A DNA stretch of 64,000 bases from an uncultured Erysipelotrichaceae bacterium (GCA_947649125.1 CANSQL010000003.1:1-64000), one strand, 5' to 3'; positions 21,238 to 30,490 are shown, counted from the stretch's first letter. The notes: generated by a model not told the origin, from the letters alone. Made by a program: numbers and translations.

Positions 21238-21771
21238 GTGAAAAAACTATTTACTCCGGATTGTTATATTCGTTCTTATCGCGAATTAAATATAAAGCGG
21301 TTGATTTCGATGGGAATCAAACAGCTTGTATGTGATATCGATAATACACTGGTAGCTCATGATGTGGCGGTAGCGGATGAAGCAGTGAAGCAATTTATTC
21401 AAAATGTGAAGGACAGCGGCTTAAAGGTCGTTTTAGTATCCAATAATGTAAGGGAGCGAGTAGAAACCTTTGCGGACGGACTCGATGTTGCTGTATATCC
21501 GTTTGCGCAGAAGCCGTTGAAAAAAACATATAAAAAAATGCTGCGCGACAGCGGTTTAGCGGCCGAGCAGATTGCGGTATTGGGCGATCAGCTGTTGACG
21601 GATATGTTAGGGGCCAATCGACTCGGCTTTTATACGATTTTAACGACACCGGTAGCACAAAAGGATTTGAAGTGTACCAAGGTAAACCGCTTTTTTGAAA
21701 ATATGGTTTTTCATGTACTTGCCTTACAGGGCAAGCTGCACAGAGGAGAATATGATGAACAAACGATGTAA
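21238..21771 (+). CDS. yqeG: YqeG-family HAD phosphatase
   Basis: A 177-residue HAD-IIIA phosphatase. Motif I is CDIDNTLVAHD, motif II is LVSNN, and the acidic motif is VLGDQLLTDMLGANRLG. The family sits upstream of the ribosome-assembly GTPase YqeH in many Bacillota, and its substrate is not settled. The ORF track starts at 21187; the GTG at 21238 follows AGAAGGAGC with correct spacing and is preferred. It overlaps yqeH by 17 bases. It opens the yqeG-yqeH-yhbY-nadD/yqeK-rsfS-yqeM operon. Confidence 0.9.
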   Translation: MKKLFTPDCYIRSYRELNIKRLISMGIKQLVCDIDNTLVAHDVAVADEAVKQFIQNVKDSGLKVVLVSNNVRERVETFADGLDVAVYPFAQKPLKKTYKKMLRDSGLAAEQIAVLGDQLLTDMLGANRLGFYTILTTPVAQKDLKCTKVNRFFENMVFHVLALQGKLHRGEYDEQTM

Positions 21772-22837
21772 GGGCTGCGGAGCAATTTTGCAGCATGAAT
21801 ACAGTGATAAGCTCGGCTATTCGCCGAAGCAAGACGCTGATTATTGTCAGCGCTGTTTTCGCATATCACATTATGATGATGTGACGATTTCAATGAAAAC
21901 GGGAATCGATCCCGATACGGTGCTGCGCAAGGTTTCCGCCTTAGATGCATTGATTTTATGGGTCGTTGATTTATTTGATTTTGAAGCAAATTTGATTGCG
22001 GGGTTAAATCGGCATCTACAGGGCAAAACGATCGTGCTTGTAGCGACAAAGCGTGATCTGCTTCCGGAAACGACCGGAAATCAAAAGCTGGCTGATTTTA
22101 TGATGCAGCGCCTACAAGATTTCGGTATTACGATTGCCGGTTTGGTGATCTGCGGTGATTTGGTCAAGCATGCGTTTGATAAAGAGAATCATTCGCTGCG
22201 TGAGGTAGAAAAGGCGATCGAGTGCTATCGTGAGGGAAGGGATGTAGCGGTCATCGGTATGGCAAATGCCGGTAAGAGTACGCTGTTGAACGGCTTATTG
22301 AAAAACAATACACTGACAACCTCAAGACATCCCGGTACGACGTTAGACCTTGTGGAAATGGATATGGGGGATTATACGCTGTATGATACTCCCGGCTTAA
22401 CACGCAAGGACAGCTATTTAACGGTCGGTGATGAATCGCTCTTAAAACAGCTTATTCCCGATCGTCGCTTAAAGGCCAGAAGCTATCAGCTGTACGAGGA
22501 TCAGTCATTGGCTGTCGGCGGCTTGGCGCGCTTAGATCTGTTCGGCGGGAAAAAGGTAACCTGTGTCGGTTATTTTGCCCCGAGCTTAAAGCTGCATCGA
22601 GGAAAGGCCTCAGGTGCCGATGCTTTATGGCATGCTCATATGGGAGCTTTGTTGGCTCCTTCACTGAGTGAATCCTTTGATTCGATGAAGCGCTTCAGCT
22701 ATACGAAAAAGAGTAAGGAAAAGCTAGATGTGGTAATACACGGTCTCGGCTGGTTTTGTATCAGCGGTGATGTAAAAGAAATTCATATTTATGTGGATCA
22801 AGCGGTATCCGTAACATTCAGAAAGGCGATGATTTAA
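21755..22837 (+). CDS. yqeH: Ribosome biogenesis GTPase YqeH
   Basis: A 360-residue circularly permuted GTPase needed for 30S assembly in Bacillus. An N-terminal zinc finger (CKGC...CQRC, about residues 5-35) comes first. In the GTPase the G4 motif ATKRD precedes G1 GMANAGKS and G3 DTPG, the order typical of the permuted family. The C-terminal part carries the RNA-binding region. The ATG at 21755, behind GAGGAG, is preferred to the track start. It shares a TAATG junction with yhbY. Confidence 0.94.
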   Translation: MNKRCKGCGAILQHEYSDKLGYSPKQDADYCQRCFRISHYDDVTISMKTGIDPDTVLRKVSALDALILWVVDLFDFEANLIAGLNRHLQGKTIVLVATKRDLLPETTGNQKLADFMMQRLQDFGITIAGLVICGDLVKHAFDKENHSLREVEKAIECYREGRDVAVIGMANAGKSTLLNGLLKNNTLTTSRHPGTTLDLVEMDMGDYTLYDTPGLTRKDSYLTVGDESLLKQLIPDRRLKARSYQLYEDQSLAVGGLARLDLFGGKKVTCVGYFAPSLKLHRGKASGADALWHAHMGALLAPSLSESFDSMKRFSYTKKSKEKLDVVIHGLGWFCISGDVKEIHIYVDQAVSVTFRKAMI

Positions 22838-23121
22838 TGCTGAACAATAAAGAAAAACAAAAGCTGCGTAAAATTGCACAGGGACAGCGTGCGTTATTCC
22901 AAATCGGGAAAGACAATATCAGTGATAATTTGATTAAGACGATTTCCGATTCCTTAGAAGCTCATGAATTGGTTAAAATCTCATTATTGAAAACGGCGAG
23001 TATTGCGGTAAGAGAAGCTGCTTATGATATCGCAGCGGCAACTCACAGTGAAATCGTAATGATCATCGGCAGAACAATGGTGCTGTATCGCCGCAGTAAG
23101 AAAAATTTAATGGAGCTGTAA
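22837..23121 (+). CDS. yhbY: YhbY-family RNA-binding protein
   Basis: A 94-residue single CRS1-YhbY (CRM) domain protein. KLRKIAQGQRALFQIGKDNIS at the N-terminus and the HSEIVMIIGRTMVLYRR end contain the family GxxG-type turn and basic face. It associates with pre-50S particles in other bacteria. It lies between yqeH and nadD, as in B. subtilis (yqeI), with start and stop overlapping or abutting its neighbours. Confidence 0.92.
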   Translation: MLNNKEKQKLRKIAQGQRALFQIGKDNISDNLIKTISDSLEAHELVKISLLKTASIAVREAAYDIAAATHSEIVMIIGRTMVLYRRSKKNLMEL

Positions 23122-23122
23122 T

Positions 23123-24160
23123 ATGAAAATCGCTGTGATCGGCGGAAGCTTCGATCCGATTCATCTTGGGCATATCGCTTTGGCACGTCATGTGCTGAAG
23201 CATTATTTGGCTCAAGAGGTTTGGTTTATGGTAAGCAATATGACGCCGTTAAAAAAACGCGGTCTGAGTGATAATCAACTGCGTAATGAAATGGTACATG
23301 CAGCAATTTCATACGATAAGCACTTTCGTCTTTGTCTGTTGGAACAGCAGCGTGAGGGTTATTCTTATACGATCGCTACGGTAAAAGAGCTGAAAATGCG
23401 TTATCCGCAGCATCACTTCGTATGGCTGATCGGAAATGATCAAGCGATGCAATTATCCAAATGGAAGGATATCGAGGAATTGTCAAAGCTGATCGAATTT
23501 TATGTATTTCCGCGTAATGACGAGACGATTACCTGCGCTTATCCGCATCAAAAAATGAATCGAAAGCTGATCAATATTTCAAGCAGTGAAATACGTGAGG
23601 GGCACGGTCTGTGGCTTTTGCCGAAAAGCGTGAAGGTTCTGATGGCGAAGCATTATTTATATTTGGACAGCTTTGCGAGGGCACGAATGAGTGAGCGGCG
23701 CTTTATCCATTCAAAAAGTGTTGCTGCGCTGTGCATAGAACTGGCAAAGTGTCATCATGTATCGACTGAGGAGGCCTATTGTGCCGGAATTCTGCATGAT
23801 GTCTGTAAGGAGTGGGATAAACAGCGCCTTAAGGCATATTTATCGCATTTGGATCCGAATTGCTTAACGGAAGCAGCTGCGATATGGCACGGCTATGCGG
23901 CAGCCTATTATATCGCGCAAGCCTTCGGTATTCATAATAAGAATATCCGTAAGGCAATTTATCATCATGTGAAGGGCAGCGATATAAACAAGCTGTGCAT
24001 GATTGTTTATGTCAGTGATAAGCTGGATCCGTCACGCGGCTATGATTCCTCGGCAGCGATCGCTTTATGCAAACGGGATTTAAGGGCCGGCTATCAGCTT
24101 GTCGCAAAACAACAGGCAGAATATTTAATAAAGGAGAAGCAGAAAACAAATGAATCATGA
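23123..24160 (+). CDS. nadD: Nicotinate-nucleotide adenylyltransferase fused to YqeK-type HD hydrolase
   Basis: A 345-residue two-domain protein. Residues 1-187 are NadD, which makes deamido-NAD from nicotinate mononucleotide and ATP, with GGSFDPIHLGHIALA and the ISSSEIR motif. Residues 188-345 are a YqeK-type HD domain, with HSKSVAALC, the GILHDVCKEW metal site and a later HHVKG segment. YqeK proteins are known Ap4A hydrolases. In B. subtilis nadD and yqeK are adjacent separate genes; here they are one frame. Ap4A and NAD metabolism may thus be tied in one polypeptide. The ATG follows GGAG at the end of yhbY. Confidence 0.95.
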   Translation: MKIAVIGGSFDPIHLGHIALARHVLKHYLAQEVWFMVSNMTPLKKRGLSDNQLRNEMVHAAISYDKHFRLCLLEQQREGYSYTIATVKELKMRYPQHHFVWLIGNDQAMQLSKWKDIEELSKLIEFYVFPRNDETITCAYPHQKMNRKLINISSSEIREGHGLWLLPKSVKVLMAKHYLYLDSFARARMSERRFIHSKSVAALCIELAKCHHVSTEEAYCAGILHDVCKEWDKQRLKAYLSHLDPNCLTEAAAIWHGYAAAYYIAQAFGIHNKNIRKAIYHHVKGSDINKLCMIVYVSDKLDPSRGYDSSAAIALCKRDLRAGYQLVAKQQAEYLIKEKQKTNES

Positions 24161-24488
24161 ATTAACTACTGTAATCAACGCATTATCAGAAAAGAAAGCA
24201 CATGATATCGTCGCTTATGAATATCAGCCGTTGAATCCGTATATTGATTATACGGTGATTGCGTCGGCAGGCAGTGTAAGACAGGCGGCGGCCTTGGCTG
24301 AAAATGTAATTGATCGTGCACATGAGGCGGGAATTGCCGTCAGAAGCAAAGAGGGCGACAAGGAAAGCCCGTGGATTTTAGTCGATCTGCATACGATCAT
24401 CGTACATATCTTTTTAGATGAGGAACGCTCTGTTTATCGCTTGGAACAGCTGTATGCGGATTTAGTGAGTGTGGATATCACATGCTGA
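24150..24488 (+). CDS. rsfS: Ribosomal silencing factor
   Basis: A 112-residue RsfS/Iojap protein that binds L14 of the 50S subunit and blocks subunit joining under starvation. Conserved segments are DIVAYEY, DYTVIASAGSVRQAAALAENV, and SPWILVDLHTIIVHIFLDEERSVYRLEQLY. AAGGAG precedes the ATG, inside the end of the nadD/yqeK fusion. It overlaps the methyltransferase gene by seven bases. Confidence 0.94.
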   Translation: MNHELTTVINALSEKKAHDIVAYEYQPLNPYIDYTVIASAGSVRQAAALAENVIDRAHEAGIAVRSKEGDKESPWILVDLHTIIVHIFLDEERSVYRLEQLYADLVSVDITC

Positions 24489-25204
24489 TGTATGAGAAGC
24501 TGGCAGCCTATTATGATACGTTGGTAAAGGATGATGAAGCAACTGCTGCATGGGTGAAGCTTGTGAAGCAGCATGTAAGCGGCAGACAGCTGTTAGAGGC
24601 TGCATGCGGCAGCGGTGAAATCACACTGGCTTTGGCAAATGAAGGCTATCATATGACGGCGGGTGATATCAGTCGCTCTATGCTGCATCAGGCACAGGCA
24701 AAAAAGGGCAGTGAAGCTGTTGACTGGCACTGCTTTGATATGCGAAACATGGAGTCTTTCGCTTCTTATGATGCTGTTCTCTGTTTTTGTGACAGTATCA
24801 ATTATCTGACTGATTTTAATGATTGGCGCTTATTTTTTACTCAAGCGTATGAGCATTTGAACGAGCACGGAGTCTTGTTGTTTGATATGCACACACCGGA
24901 TCGTTTAACGGAATTTTCACAGGAATATTGTGAAGCCGGATATATGGACGATACTGCATATGAATGGACCATCAGTGCACAGGATGATTGTATCTATCAT
25001 AATTTTATCTTTTATGATGAAGCAGCCCGTCCGACGCTTGAACAACATATTCAGCGAGTATATGAGCCGCAGCGTGTGCTTGAATGCTTAAAGGAAATCG
25101 GCTTTGCGGTTGAGATTTATACCGATTTTACAATACCCGGTATTCAAAGCGGTGAAAAATATTTTTTGATCGGTAAAAAGGACAGTGCAGGAGGTAAGCA
25201 ATGA
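24482..25204 (+). CDS. Class I SAM-dependent methyltransferase, YqeM-like
   Basis: A 240-residue Rossmann-fold methyltransferase. SAM motif I LLEAACGSGEITLALA is at about residues 39-54, then GDISRSML and FDMRNMESF, and an LLFDMHTP strand. Position directly after rsfS corresponds to yqeM in B. subtilis, whose substrate is unknown. ATG codons at 24482 and 24488 are both possible. The end overlaps mtnN by four bases. Confidence 0.88.
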   Translation: MLMYEKLAAYYDTLVKDDEATAAWVKLVKQHVSGRQLLEAACGSGEITLALANEGYHMTAGDISRSMLHQAQAKKGSEAVDWHCFDMRNMESFASYDAVLCFCDSINYLTDFNDWRLFFTQAYEHLNEHGVLLFDMHTPDRLTEFSQEYCEAGYMDDTAYEWTISAQDDCIYHNFIFYDEAARPTLEQHIQRVYEPQRVLECLKEIGFAVEIYTDFTIPGIQSGEKYFLIGKKDSAGGKQ

Positions 25205-25884
25205 TAGCGTTAATAGCGGCAATGCAGGCTGAGGTAGATGAAATGCTGAAGCTTACAACTGATTCTAAAAAGGTAATCAAGGATTCATTTGCCTTTTGGG
25301 AGGGAAAGCTTGAAAACCAAAGCATCGTAATCATGCTGAGCGGTGTCGGAAAAGGCAATGCGGCTATGGCTACGGCAATGCTGATTACCAATTATCGTCC
25401 CCGAGCAATTATTAATATCGGTACGGCAGGCGGTCTGTGTGATGATCAAGAGGTGCTTGATGTAGTGATCGGCACGCGTGTGGTTCAGCACGATTTCGAT
25501 ACAAGCCCGGTTGACGGAGACGAAGGCATAGGCTTGTATTTTGACGGTGATCAGGCTTTGTGCGAAAGCTGTAAGCGAGTGTGTGAGAAAATGCAGGTGC
25601 GAAATCACAGCGGTTTGATTGCCAGCGGAGATCAATTTATCGACCTTTATATCGTAGATTCCTTGCTTCATCGATTCAGCGATGCGCTTTGTGCCGAAAT
25701 GGAAGCCGGTGCAATCGCTCAGGCATGTACGCGTTTTCAAGTTCCTTTTGTGATTTTGCGTTCCTTATCGGATATTGCCGTTCATGATAATAACCATTTG
25801 ACTTATCAGGAATATGTTGCGCTTGCGGCATCTCGCAGTGCCCGTATGTGCAAGGAAATAATCAATGAAATTGCCTGTGGATAA
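25201..25884 (+). CDS. mtnN: 5'-methylthioadenosine/S-adenosylhomocysteine nucleosidase
   Basis: Cleaves adenine from MTA, SAH and 5'-deoxyadenosine, removing inhibitory by-products of SAM enzymes. Typical segments are MIALIAAMQAEVDEM at the start, LSGVGKGNAAMAT, NIGTAGGL, the EMEAGAIAQ motif with catalytic Glu near 170, and RSLSDIA with the catalytic Asp. Length is 227 residues. GGAGG precedes the ATG. It follows a methyltransferase gene, which fits SAH recycling. Confidence 0.95.
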   Translation: MIALIAAMQAEVDEMLKLTTDSKKVIKDSFAFWEGKLENQSIVIMLSGVGKGNAAMATAMLITNYRPRAIINIGTAGGLCDDQEVLDVVIGTRVVQHDFDTSPVDGDEGIGLYFDGDQALCESCKRVCEKMQVRNHSGLIASGDQFIDLYIVDSLLHRFSDALCAEMEAGAIAQACTRFQVPFVILRSLSDIAVHDNNHLTYQEYVALAASRSARMCKEIINEIACG

Positions 25885-25900
25885 CGGGCTTTTCTTTTTT
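25873..25900 (+). terminator. Terminator overlapping the mtnN stop
   Basis: GCCTG pairs with CGGGC around the stop codon region, followed by TTTTCTTTTTT. The stem is short, but the T-run is strong. Confidence 0.55.
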
Positions 25901-25905
25901 ATCAC

Positions 25906-25934
25906 AAGACAAATAATTAAAAATCATGTATAAT
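25906..25934 (+). promoter_or_regulatory. Promoter of ypmB-dnaD-nth
   Basis: AAGACA and TGTATAAT are 17 bases apart. The -10 overlaps the track's apparent start codon at 25926, which argues that this ATG is not the translation start. Confidence 0.6.
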
Positions 25935-25958
25935 AAAGAGAGAAGCGGAAGTGAAATT

Positions 25959-26438
25959 ATGGAACATGAACGAAAGGGATTCTCATTTCGTCAATTCATC
26001 TTAACGATTGGCTTATTATGTATCCTGCTTACGGTGATATGGTTAGAAATCAGCGTATTTATCAGCGGGCCGGCAATTCATTATGATGAAAAAATCGCTG
26101 CACAACAGGAAACAATACTGAAATCACACAGGGAAATCAAGGAGTTGGATCGTCATGTATTTGCGTATGTGATTTACAGCGGTGCCGATCAAGAGAATTA
26201 TTATTGGTTCAATGAAAACGGTGAGCAGCTGACAACGCGTTCCTTGGCACAGCTTGATTACGATAAGGCAATCGCTGTTGCCGAAGAAAGCTATGGTATG
26301 AAGGATTGCGGCATCCGTATCGGATATGGCTATGAGCGACCTGTTTATCGAATTGAAAATGCTTCTTTTGAATTATATTTGGATATTGATTCATTGGAGC
26401 AGGTGTTTTTCCGCATGAAGGAAGAGGGAAGAAAATGA
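25959..26438 (+). CDS. ypmB: YpmB-like membrane-anchored protein
   Basis: A 159-residue protein with one N-terminal membrane anchor (FILTIGLLCILLTVIWLEISVFI) and an extracytoplasmic domain with two PepSY/DUF5590-like halves, the second containing DKAIAVAEESYGM. Upstream of dnaD-nth it corresponds to ypmB of B. subtilis, whose function is unknown. The track start at 25926 overlaps the -10 box; GGAAGTG before the ATG at 25959 supports the later start. It overlaps dnaD by four bases. Confidence 0.75.
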   Translation: MEHERKGFSFRQFILTIGLLCILLTVIWLEISVFISGPAIHYDEKIAAQQETILKSHREIKELDRHVFAYVIYSGADQENYYWFNENGEQLTTRSLAQLDYDKAIAVAEESYGMKDCGIRIGYGYERPVYRIENASFELYLDIDSLEQVFFRMKEEGRK

Positions 26439-26968
26439 AGTGGTGGAATGAAAAATTTATCGATCGCAGAGCTTACATATTAGACCATTTTGATAAGCTC
26501 AGTTTGTCTTGTGAGGAATGTATGTTGATTCTGTTGATCGATTTTATGAATGAGCATAATATTCCGATTGCGCACGGTATCTTAGCTAATAAAATGAAGC
26601 TTGATGAAGCTCAGATCGATAATTTATTATCAAGGCTGACACAAAAGGGATATTTGAGTATTGCGTATGACAACAAGAAAATTGCTTTTTTGATCGACGG
26701 TGTGTTTGAGGAGAGCTCTGCCGATAAGACAATGAACTTCGATCGTTCCTTGTTTGAGGTGTTTGAGGAGGAATTTGCGCGTCCGTTGTCACAGCCGGAA
26801 ATGCAGCGTTTGAGTGACTGGCTGAAGCAATATGAACAAAAGCTGATTTTATATGCGCTGAGAGAGGCGCTGATGTATAATAAGCGCAGTTTTGATTATA
26901 TTGAGCGGATATTGATAGAATGGAAAAAACGGAACTTTACAGCACAGGATTATGAGGATGGTAAATAA
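26435..26968 (+). CDS. dnaD: DnaD-family replication initiation protein
   Basis: A 177-residue DnaD-like protein. The N-terminal winged-helix domain (about 1-100) carries SCEECMLILLIDFMNEHN. The C-terminal DDBH2 (DnaB/DnaD) domain contains LSQPEMQRLSDWL and ends with the conserved YIERILIEWKKRN helix. DnaD helps load the helicase at oriC and at stalled forks in Bacillota. It is coupled to ypmB and nth by start-stop overlaps. Confidence 0.92.
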   Translation: MKWWNEKFIDRRAYILDHFDKLSLSCEECMLILLIDFMNEHNIPIAHGILANKMKLDEAQIDNLLSRLTQKGYLSIAYDNKKIAFLIDGVFEESSADKTMNFDRSLFEVFEEEFARPLSQPEMQRLSDWLKQYEQKLILYALREALMYNKRSFDYIERILIEWKKRNFTAQDYEDGK

Positions 26969-27621
26969 TGACAACAGATGAAATTTTGGATGAGCTGGAA
27001 CGGCGCTTTCCCAATGCACATTGTGAATTGCTTCATCGTAATGTGTTTGAGTTGATCGTAGCGGTCGTATTATCGGCACAGACAACGGATGAAGCGGTAA
27101 ATAAGATTACGCCGGCATTGTTTGAGGCTTTTCCGACACCGCAGGCGCTTGCGGATGCGGATATTAAAGATATTGAACAAAAAATCAGACGTATCGGACT
27201 TTATCGCAATAAGGCAAGAAGCATTCAGGCATTGGCAAAAGCGATTGCGGAAAAGAACGGCGAGGTTCCCAGCGCAATGAATGAATTAACAGCTTTGGCA
27301 GGAGTAGGGCGCAAAACAGCCAATGTCGTTCGCAGTGTTTGGTTCGATATTCCTTCCTTTGCGGTAGATACGCATGTAGAGCGCATCGCAAAGCGCTTAG
27401 GACTGGCGAAGGTGTATGATAATGTGGAAACGGTAGAGGAAAAACTGAAGCGTAAAATAAAGCGTGAGCGTTGGAACAGAGCGCATCATTTATTTATCTT
27501 TTTCGGTCGCTACAGTTGTACGGCACGTAATCCGCAATGTGAAGGATGTGCCTTTGCGAGCTTCTGTAAGAAAGATAAATTAGCTGCCTATAAGGAGCAA
27601 CAAAAAATAAAATCTTTATAA
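26968..27621 (+). CDS. nth: Endonuclease III
   Basis: A base-excision DNA glycosylase/AP lyase for oxidised pyrimidines. The helix-hairpin-helix LTALAGVGRKTANVV is at about residues 108-122, with catalytic Lys in GRKTA and Asp in AVDTHVERIAKR. The C-terminal 4Fe-4S cluster is C-x6-C-x2-C-x5-C in CTARNPQCEGCAFASFC. Length is 217 residues. It starts on the last base of dnaD. Confidence 0.96.
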   Translation: MTTDEILDELERRFPNAHCELLHRNVFELIVAVVLSAQTTDEAVNKITPALFEAFPTPQALADADIKDIEQKIRRIGLYRNKARSIQALAKAIAEKNGEVPSAMNELTALAGVGRKTANVVRSVWFDIPSFAVDTHVERIAKRLGLAKVYDNVETVEEKLKRKIKRERWNRAHHLFIFFGRYSCTARNPQCEGCAFASFCKKDKLAAYKEQQKIKSL

Positions 27622-27625
27622 AGTA

Positions 27626-27656
27626 AAAAAGCATCGACATAATGTCGATGCTTTTT
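27626..27656. terminator. Bidirectional terminator between nth and ponA
   Basis: A perfect 15-base stem, AAAAAGCATCGACAT with ATGTCGATGCTTTTT, around a single-base loop centre. It serves both convergent transcripts. Confidence 0.92.
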
Positions 27657-27660
27657 ATCG

Positions 27661-30489
27661 CTAATATCGACTGCTGATCGGATGTCGCTTGACTTCGACC
27701 AATGCTTCCTGTAGAAGCCGCAGCTGTTCATCGATTTCCTCCTGAGTTACATCGGTTTCATAGGTCAGAAGGGCAGCGTCATTGATTGCGCTGTTTAATT
27801 TAAGCACATATTCAGATTCATATTTGGTTGGATCCAAATAGGTATTTGCTTCCTCGATCAGGCTGATCAAAGTAGTGAAGTCGGCTTGGTTGACACTTTG
27901 CGGCATCGTTACCTGTGTGCATATTTCGTTGGAGCGCTTTTTATCATGCTCATAACCGTAATAGCCGCAAACCTCAATTTTCTGTCCGAAGTAATCGCCG
28001 TTTAATTGATGACTGGATTTGGAATCACTTGTCGTGATTGTTTGTACCGTTGTGCCGTTTACCTTGATATCCGCTTTATATATGACTCTGCCGAATACGA
28101 ATACAGGACTGTAATATACATTGCCGGTGAATTTTATGCCAAGAACATTATACGTCTTTTTATGAGACGCAGCTTGTGTTTTATCAGCATCGGGATAAGC
28201 AGAGAAGTTCAGTATCAAGCTTCCGTCACTTTCATTAGGAGTTGCCTGGAAGCTGGTTAAATCCTTTAAGTCATCAGCAGTAAGCTTAGTCAGCTTCGCT
28301 TTATCGCTGCGGATCATACCGCTGATAATCATATCGGAAGGCATTCCTTCATTCGGTGCTGCATATGGGTATTTACCTTTTACGTGGGAAATGGTGCTGA
28401 TTCCACCCGGATTTTTAACCGATCCCATGTCATGCTTCTTTGACAAGGTATCAAACAATGCACGATTGATATGACCGGGTACGTTACGATTCAGTAGCTG
28501 AGAATTGATGTAATCATATCCGTTATGACCTTCCCATGTAGCCACTACATAGTTACCGCAGTAATTTACCATCCATTCATCACGGATTGAGCCTTCGGGA
28601 ATACCGTGTGATACACCGGAATCTCCCCAGTCACTGGTTCCTGTTTTACCGTATACCGGATATCCGACCTGCGGCCATAGCTGACTCATAAAGACATTTG
28701 TGTTGGCTGCACTGTGTAAGATGTCAGACATAAGATACGCTGCTTGTGCAGATAGAGTTTGTGTCTGGTCGTATTGGGCAACGATTGTTTCTTTATCAGG
28801 ATCATCGGGGAATTCAATTTTTGTGATAATATGGGGTTCAATGTATTTTCCGTCATTCGCAAAAATCGCATATGCGGCTGCGAGTGTTTTTGTGGACACA
28901 CTCATATTGCTGCCGCCGATTCCGTATTGAAGGTTAAAGCCTTTTACGATTTCCTCCTCAAAGCCGAGCTTGCGAAGATAATCCTTAATATTATCCTCTC
29001 CCCATGCCTCTACTACATCGATCAATGATTGACTTGCTGTAGTGTTGTAGGAATTGGAAACTGCTTCGGCGAAAGGAACGTCCCCCTGGTATTTATTATT
29101 TGAATTTTTAACTGCACGACCGTCACCGTAAATATCGGTAGGTACATCGGCAAAGGTATGAGAGGTCGCATATCCCAATAAATCGAAGCCCGGAGCGTAA
29201 TCAAGCACCGGCTTGATTGTAGAACCTGTTTGATGGCGCTCATTTACTTGGTTTTTTGATGTAGAATCATCAAGACTGAAGCTTCTTCCTCCGATCATTG
29301 CGACAATTTCACCGGTCTTTGTATTTAAAACCGTGGAGCCGACATCAAAGTTATCTTTATTCGGAAAAGCATAAACAGAGCCGTTTGCCTGAGGAACACC
29401 GTCGCTTGATATTATTTTATCTGCAGTTCGTTGTACATCACTGTCAATCGAGGTATGTACGACGGCGCTTGTCGTATAAATATCAATATCATATTTTTCC
29501 AGTGCTTCTTTTCTGACAAGATCAAGAATCGTATCATTAGAATCACTTTGGAAGAAACGCTCACCCTTTAACTGGAAAGCAAGCTCCGTGCTCTTAGCTA
29601 AATGATATTCTTCTTCACTGATATACCCGTGATTCAGCATTTGATATAACGTGTCATTTCGACGCTCTATCGCATAGTCATAGAAATTGATCCATGATTG
29701 TGAAACCTCACTCCACTGTGTTCCCTTATAAGGGTTAAATAGGTTAGGGGCATTGACAACACCGGCTAAAAATGCGCTTTCGCTGAGATTCAGCTGTGAG
29801 ACATCCTTGCCGAAATAATATTCAGAGCCCTTTTGAATACCGCGGGCCGAATTACCGAAGTTTACCTTATTTAGATAGTTGACCAGGATTTCCTCTTTCG
29901 TCATACTGTTTTCTGCCTGCATGCTCAAAAATATTTCTTGGACCTTCCATTCGATTTTCTGCCAACTGCTGGCATTTGTCTCATCGAAGTCGGGATCGCC
30001 CTTACGAACATTATCCACCATCTGCATTGTGAGTGTAGAACCGCCTTGTCCTAAATCACCGTTGCGAAGGTTGTTGATTGCCGACATCGCAAAACGCGGC
30101 AAGTCAAATCCGTTATGCTTAAAGAAGCGGGAATCCTCAATCGCAAGGAAGGCATCAATCGTTGTCTGCGGAACTTGGTCGTAGCTGATGCTTTGCCGAT
30201 TTTCCAAGCCTACCTCAACCAATACATCACCTTCGCTTGACAGAATAGGGGTACTGTCCTGACTTTGAAATTTATATGCGGTCAACGCTTTTGCATCCTT
30301 CATGATATTAGCTATCATCACGAATACGCATACACCGCTGATAATAATCAGCGACAGAATACAAACAAGGATCGAATTTAAGATTTTTCGCTTGTTCAGT
30401 TTCTTTTCTTTTTTCGCAGTTTCTTTAGGCTTTTTCAGTTTCGCTCTGTTTGCATTAGGTGCAGCACTCTTTTGTTTTGTTTCTTTCAT
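27661..30489 (-). CDS. ponA: Class A penicillin-binding protein 1
   Basis: A 942-residue bifunctional peptidoglycan synthase. It has a basic cytoplasmic tail, a membrane anchor (LNSILVCILSLIIISGVCVFV), and a GT51 glycosyltransferase with EDSRFFKHNGFD and GGSTLTMQM. The transpeptidase has STIK, SYN and KTGTSD. After the catalytic part comes an extension of about 200 residues with a beta-rich segment and a helical FIVAR-like end (FTTLISLIEEANTYL...), perhaps for wall binding. The track start at 30528 lies within recU; AGGAGG nine bases before 30489 fixes the start. It is cotranscribed with recU, which lies just upstream. Confidence 0.94.
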   Translation of the reverse strand: MKETKQKSAAPNANRAKLKKPKETAKKEKKLNKRKILNSILVCILSLIIISGVCVFVMIANIMKDAKALTAYKFQSQDSTPILSSEGDVLVEVGLENRQSISYDQVPQTTIDAFLAIEDSRFFKHNGFDLPRFAMSAINNLRNGDLGQGGSTLTMQMVDNVRKGDPDFDETNASSWQKIEWKVQEIFLSMQAENSMTKEEILVNYLNKVNFGNSARGIQKGSEYYFGKDVSQLNLSESAFLAGVVNAPNLFNPYKGTQWSEVSQSWINFYDYAIERRNDTLYQMLNHGYISEEEYHLAKSTELAFQLKGERFFQSDSNDTILDLVRKEALEKYDIDIYTTSAVVHTSIDSDVQRTADKIISSDGVPQANGSVYAFPNKDNFDVGSTVLNTKTGEIVAMIGGRSFSLDDSTSKNQVNERHQTGSTIKPVLDYAPGFDLLGYATSHTFADVPTDIYGDGRAVKNSNNKYQGDVPFAEAVSNSYNTTASQSLIDVVEAWGEDNIKDYLRKLGFEEEIVKGFNLQYGIGGSNMSVSTKTLAAAYAIFANDGKYIEPHIITKIEFPDDPDKETIVAQYDQTQTLSAQAAYLMSDILHSAANTNVFMSQLWPQVGYPVYGKTGTSDWGDSGVSHGIPEGSIRDEWMVNYCGNYVVATWEGHNGYDYINSQLLNRNVPGHINRALFDTLSKKHDMGSVKNPGGISTISHVKGKYPYAAPNEGMPSDMIISGMIRSDKAKLTKLTADDLKDLTSFQATPNESDGSLILNFSAYPDADKTQAASHKKTYNVLGIKFTGNVYYSPVFVFGRVIYKADIKVNGTTVQTITTSDSKSSHQLNGDYFGQKIEVCGYYGYEHDKKRSNEICTQVTMPQSVNQADFTTLISLIEEANTYLDPTKYESEYVLKLNSAINDAALLTYETDVTQEEIDEQLRLLQEALVEVKRHPISSRY

Positions 30490-30490
30490 A

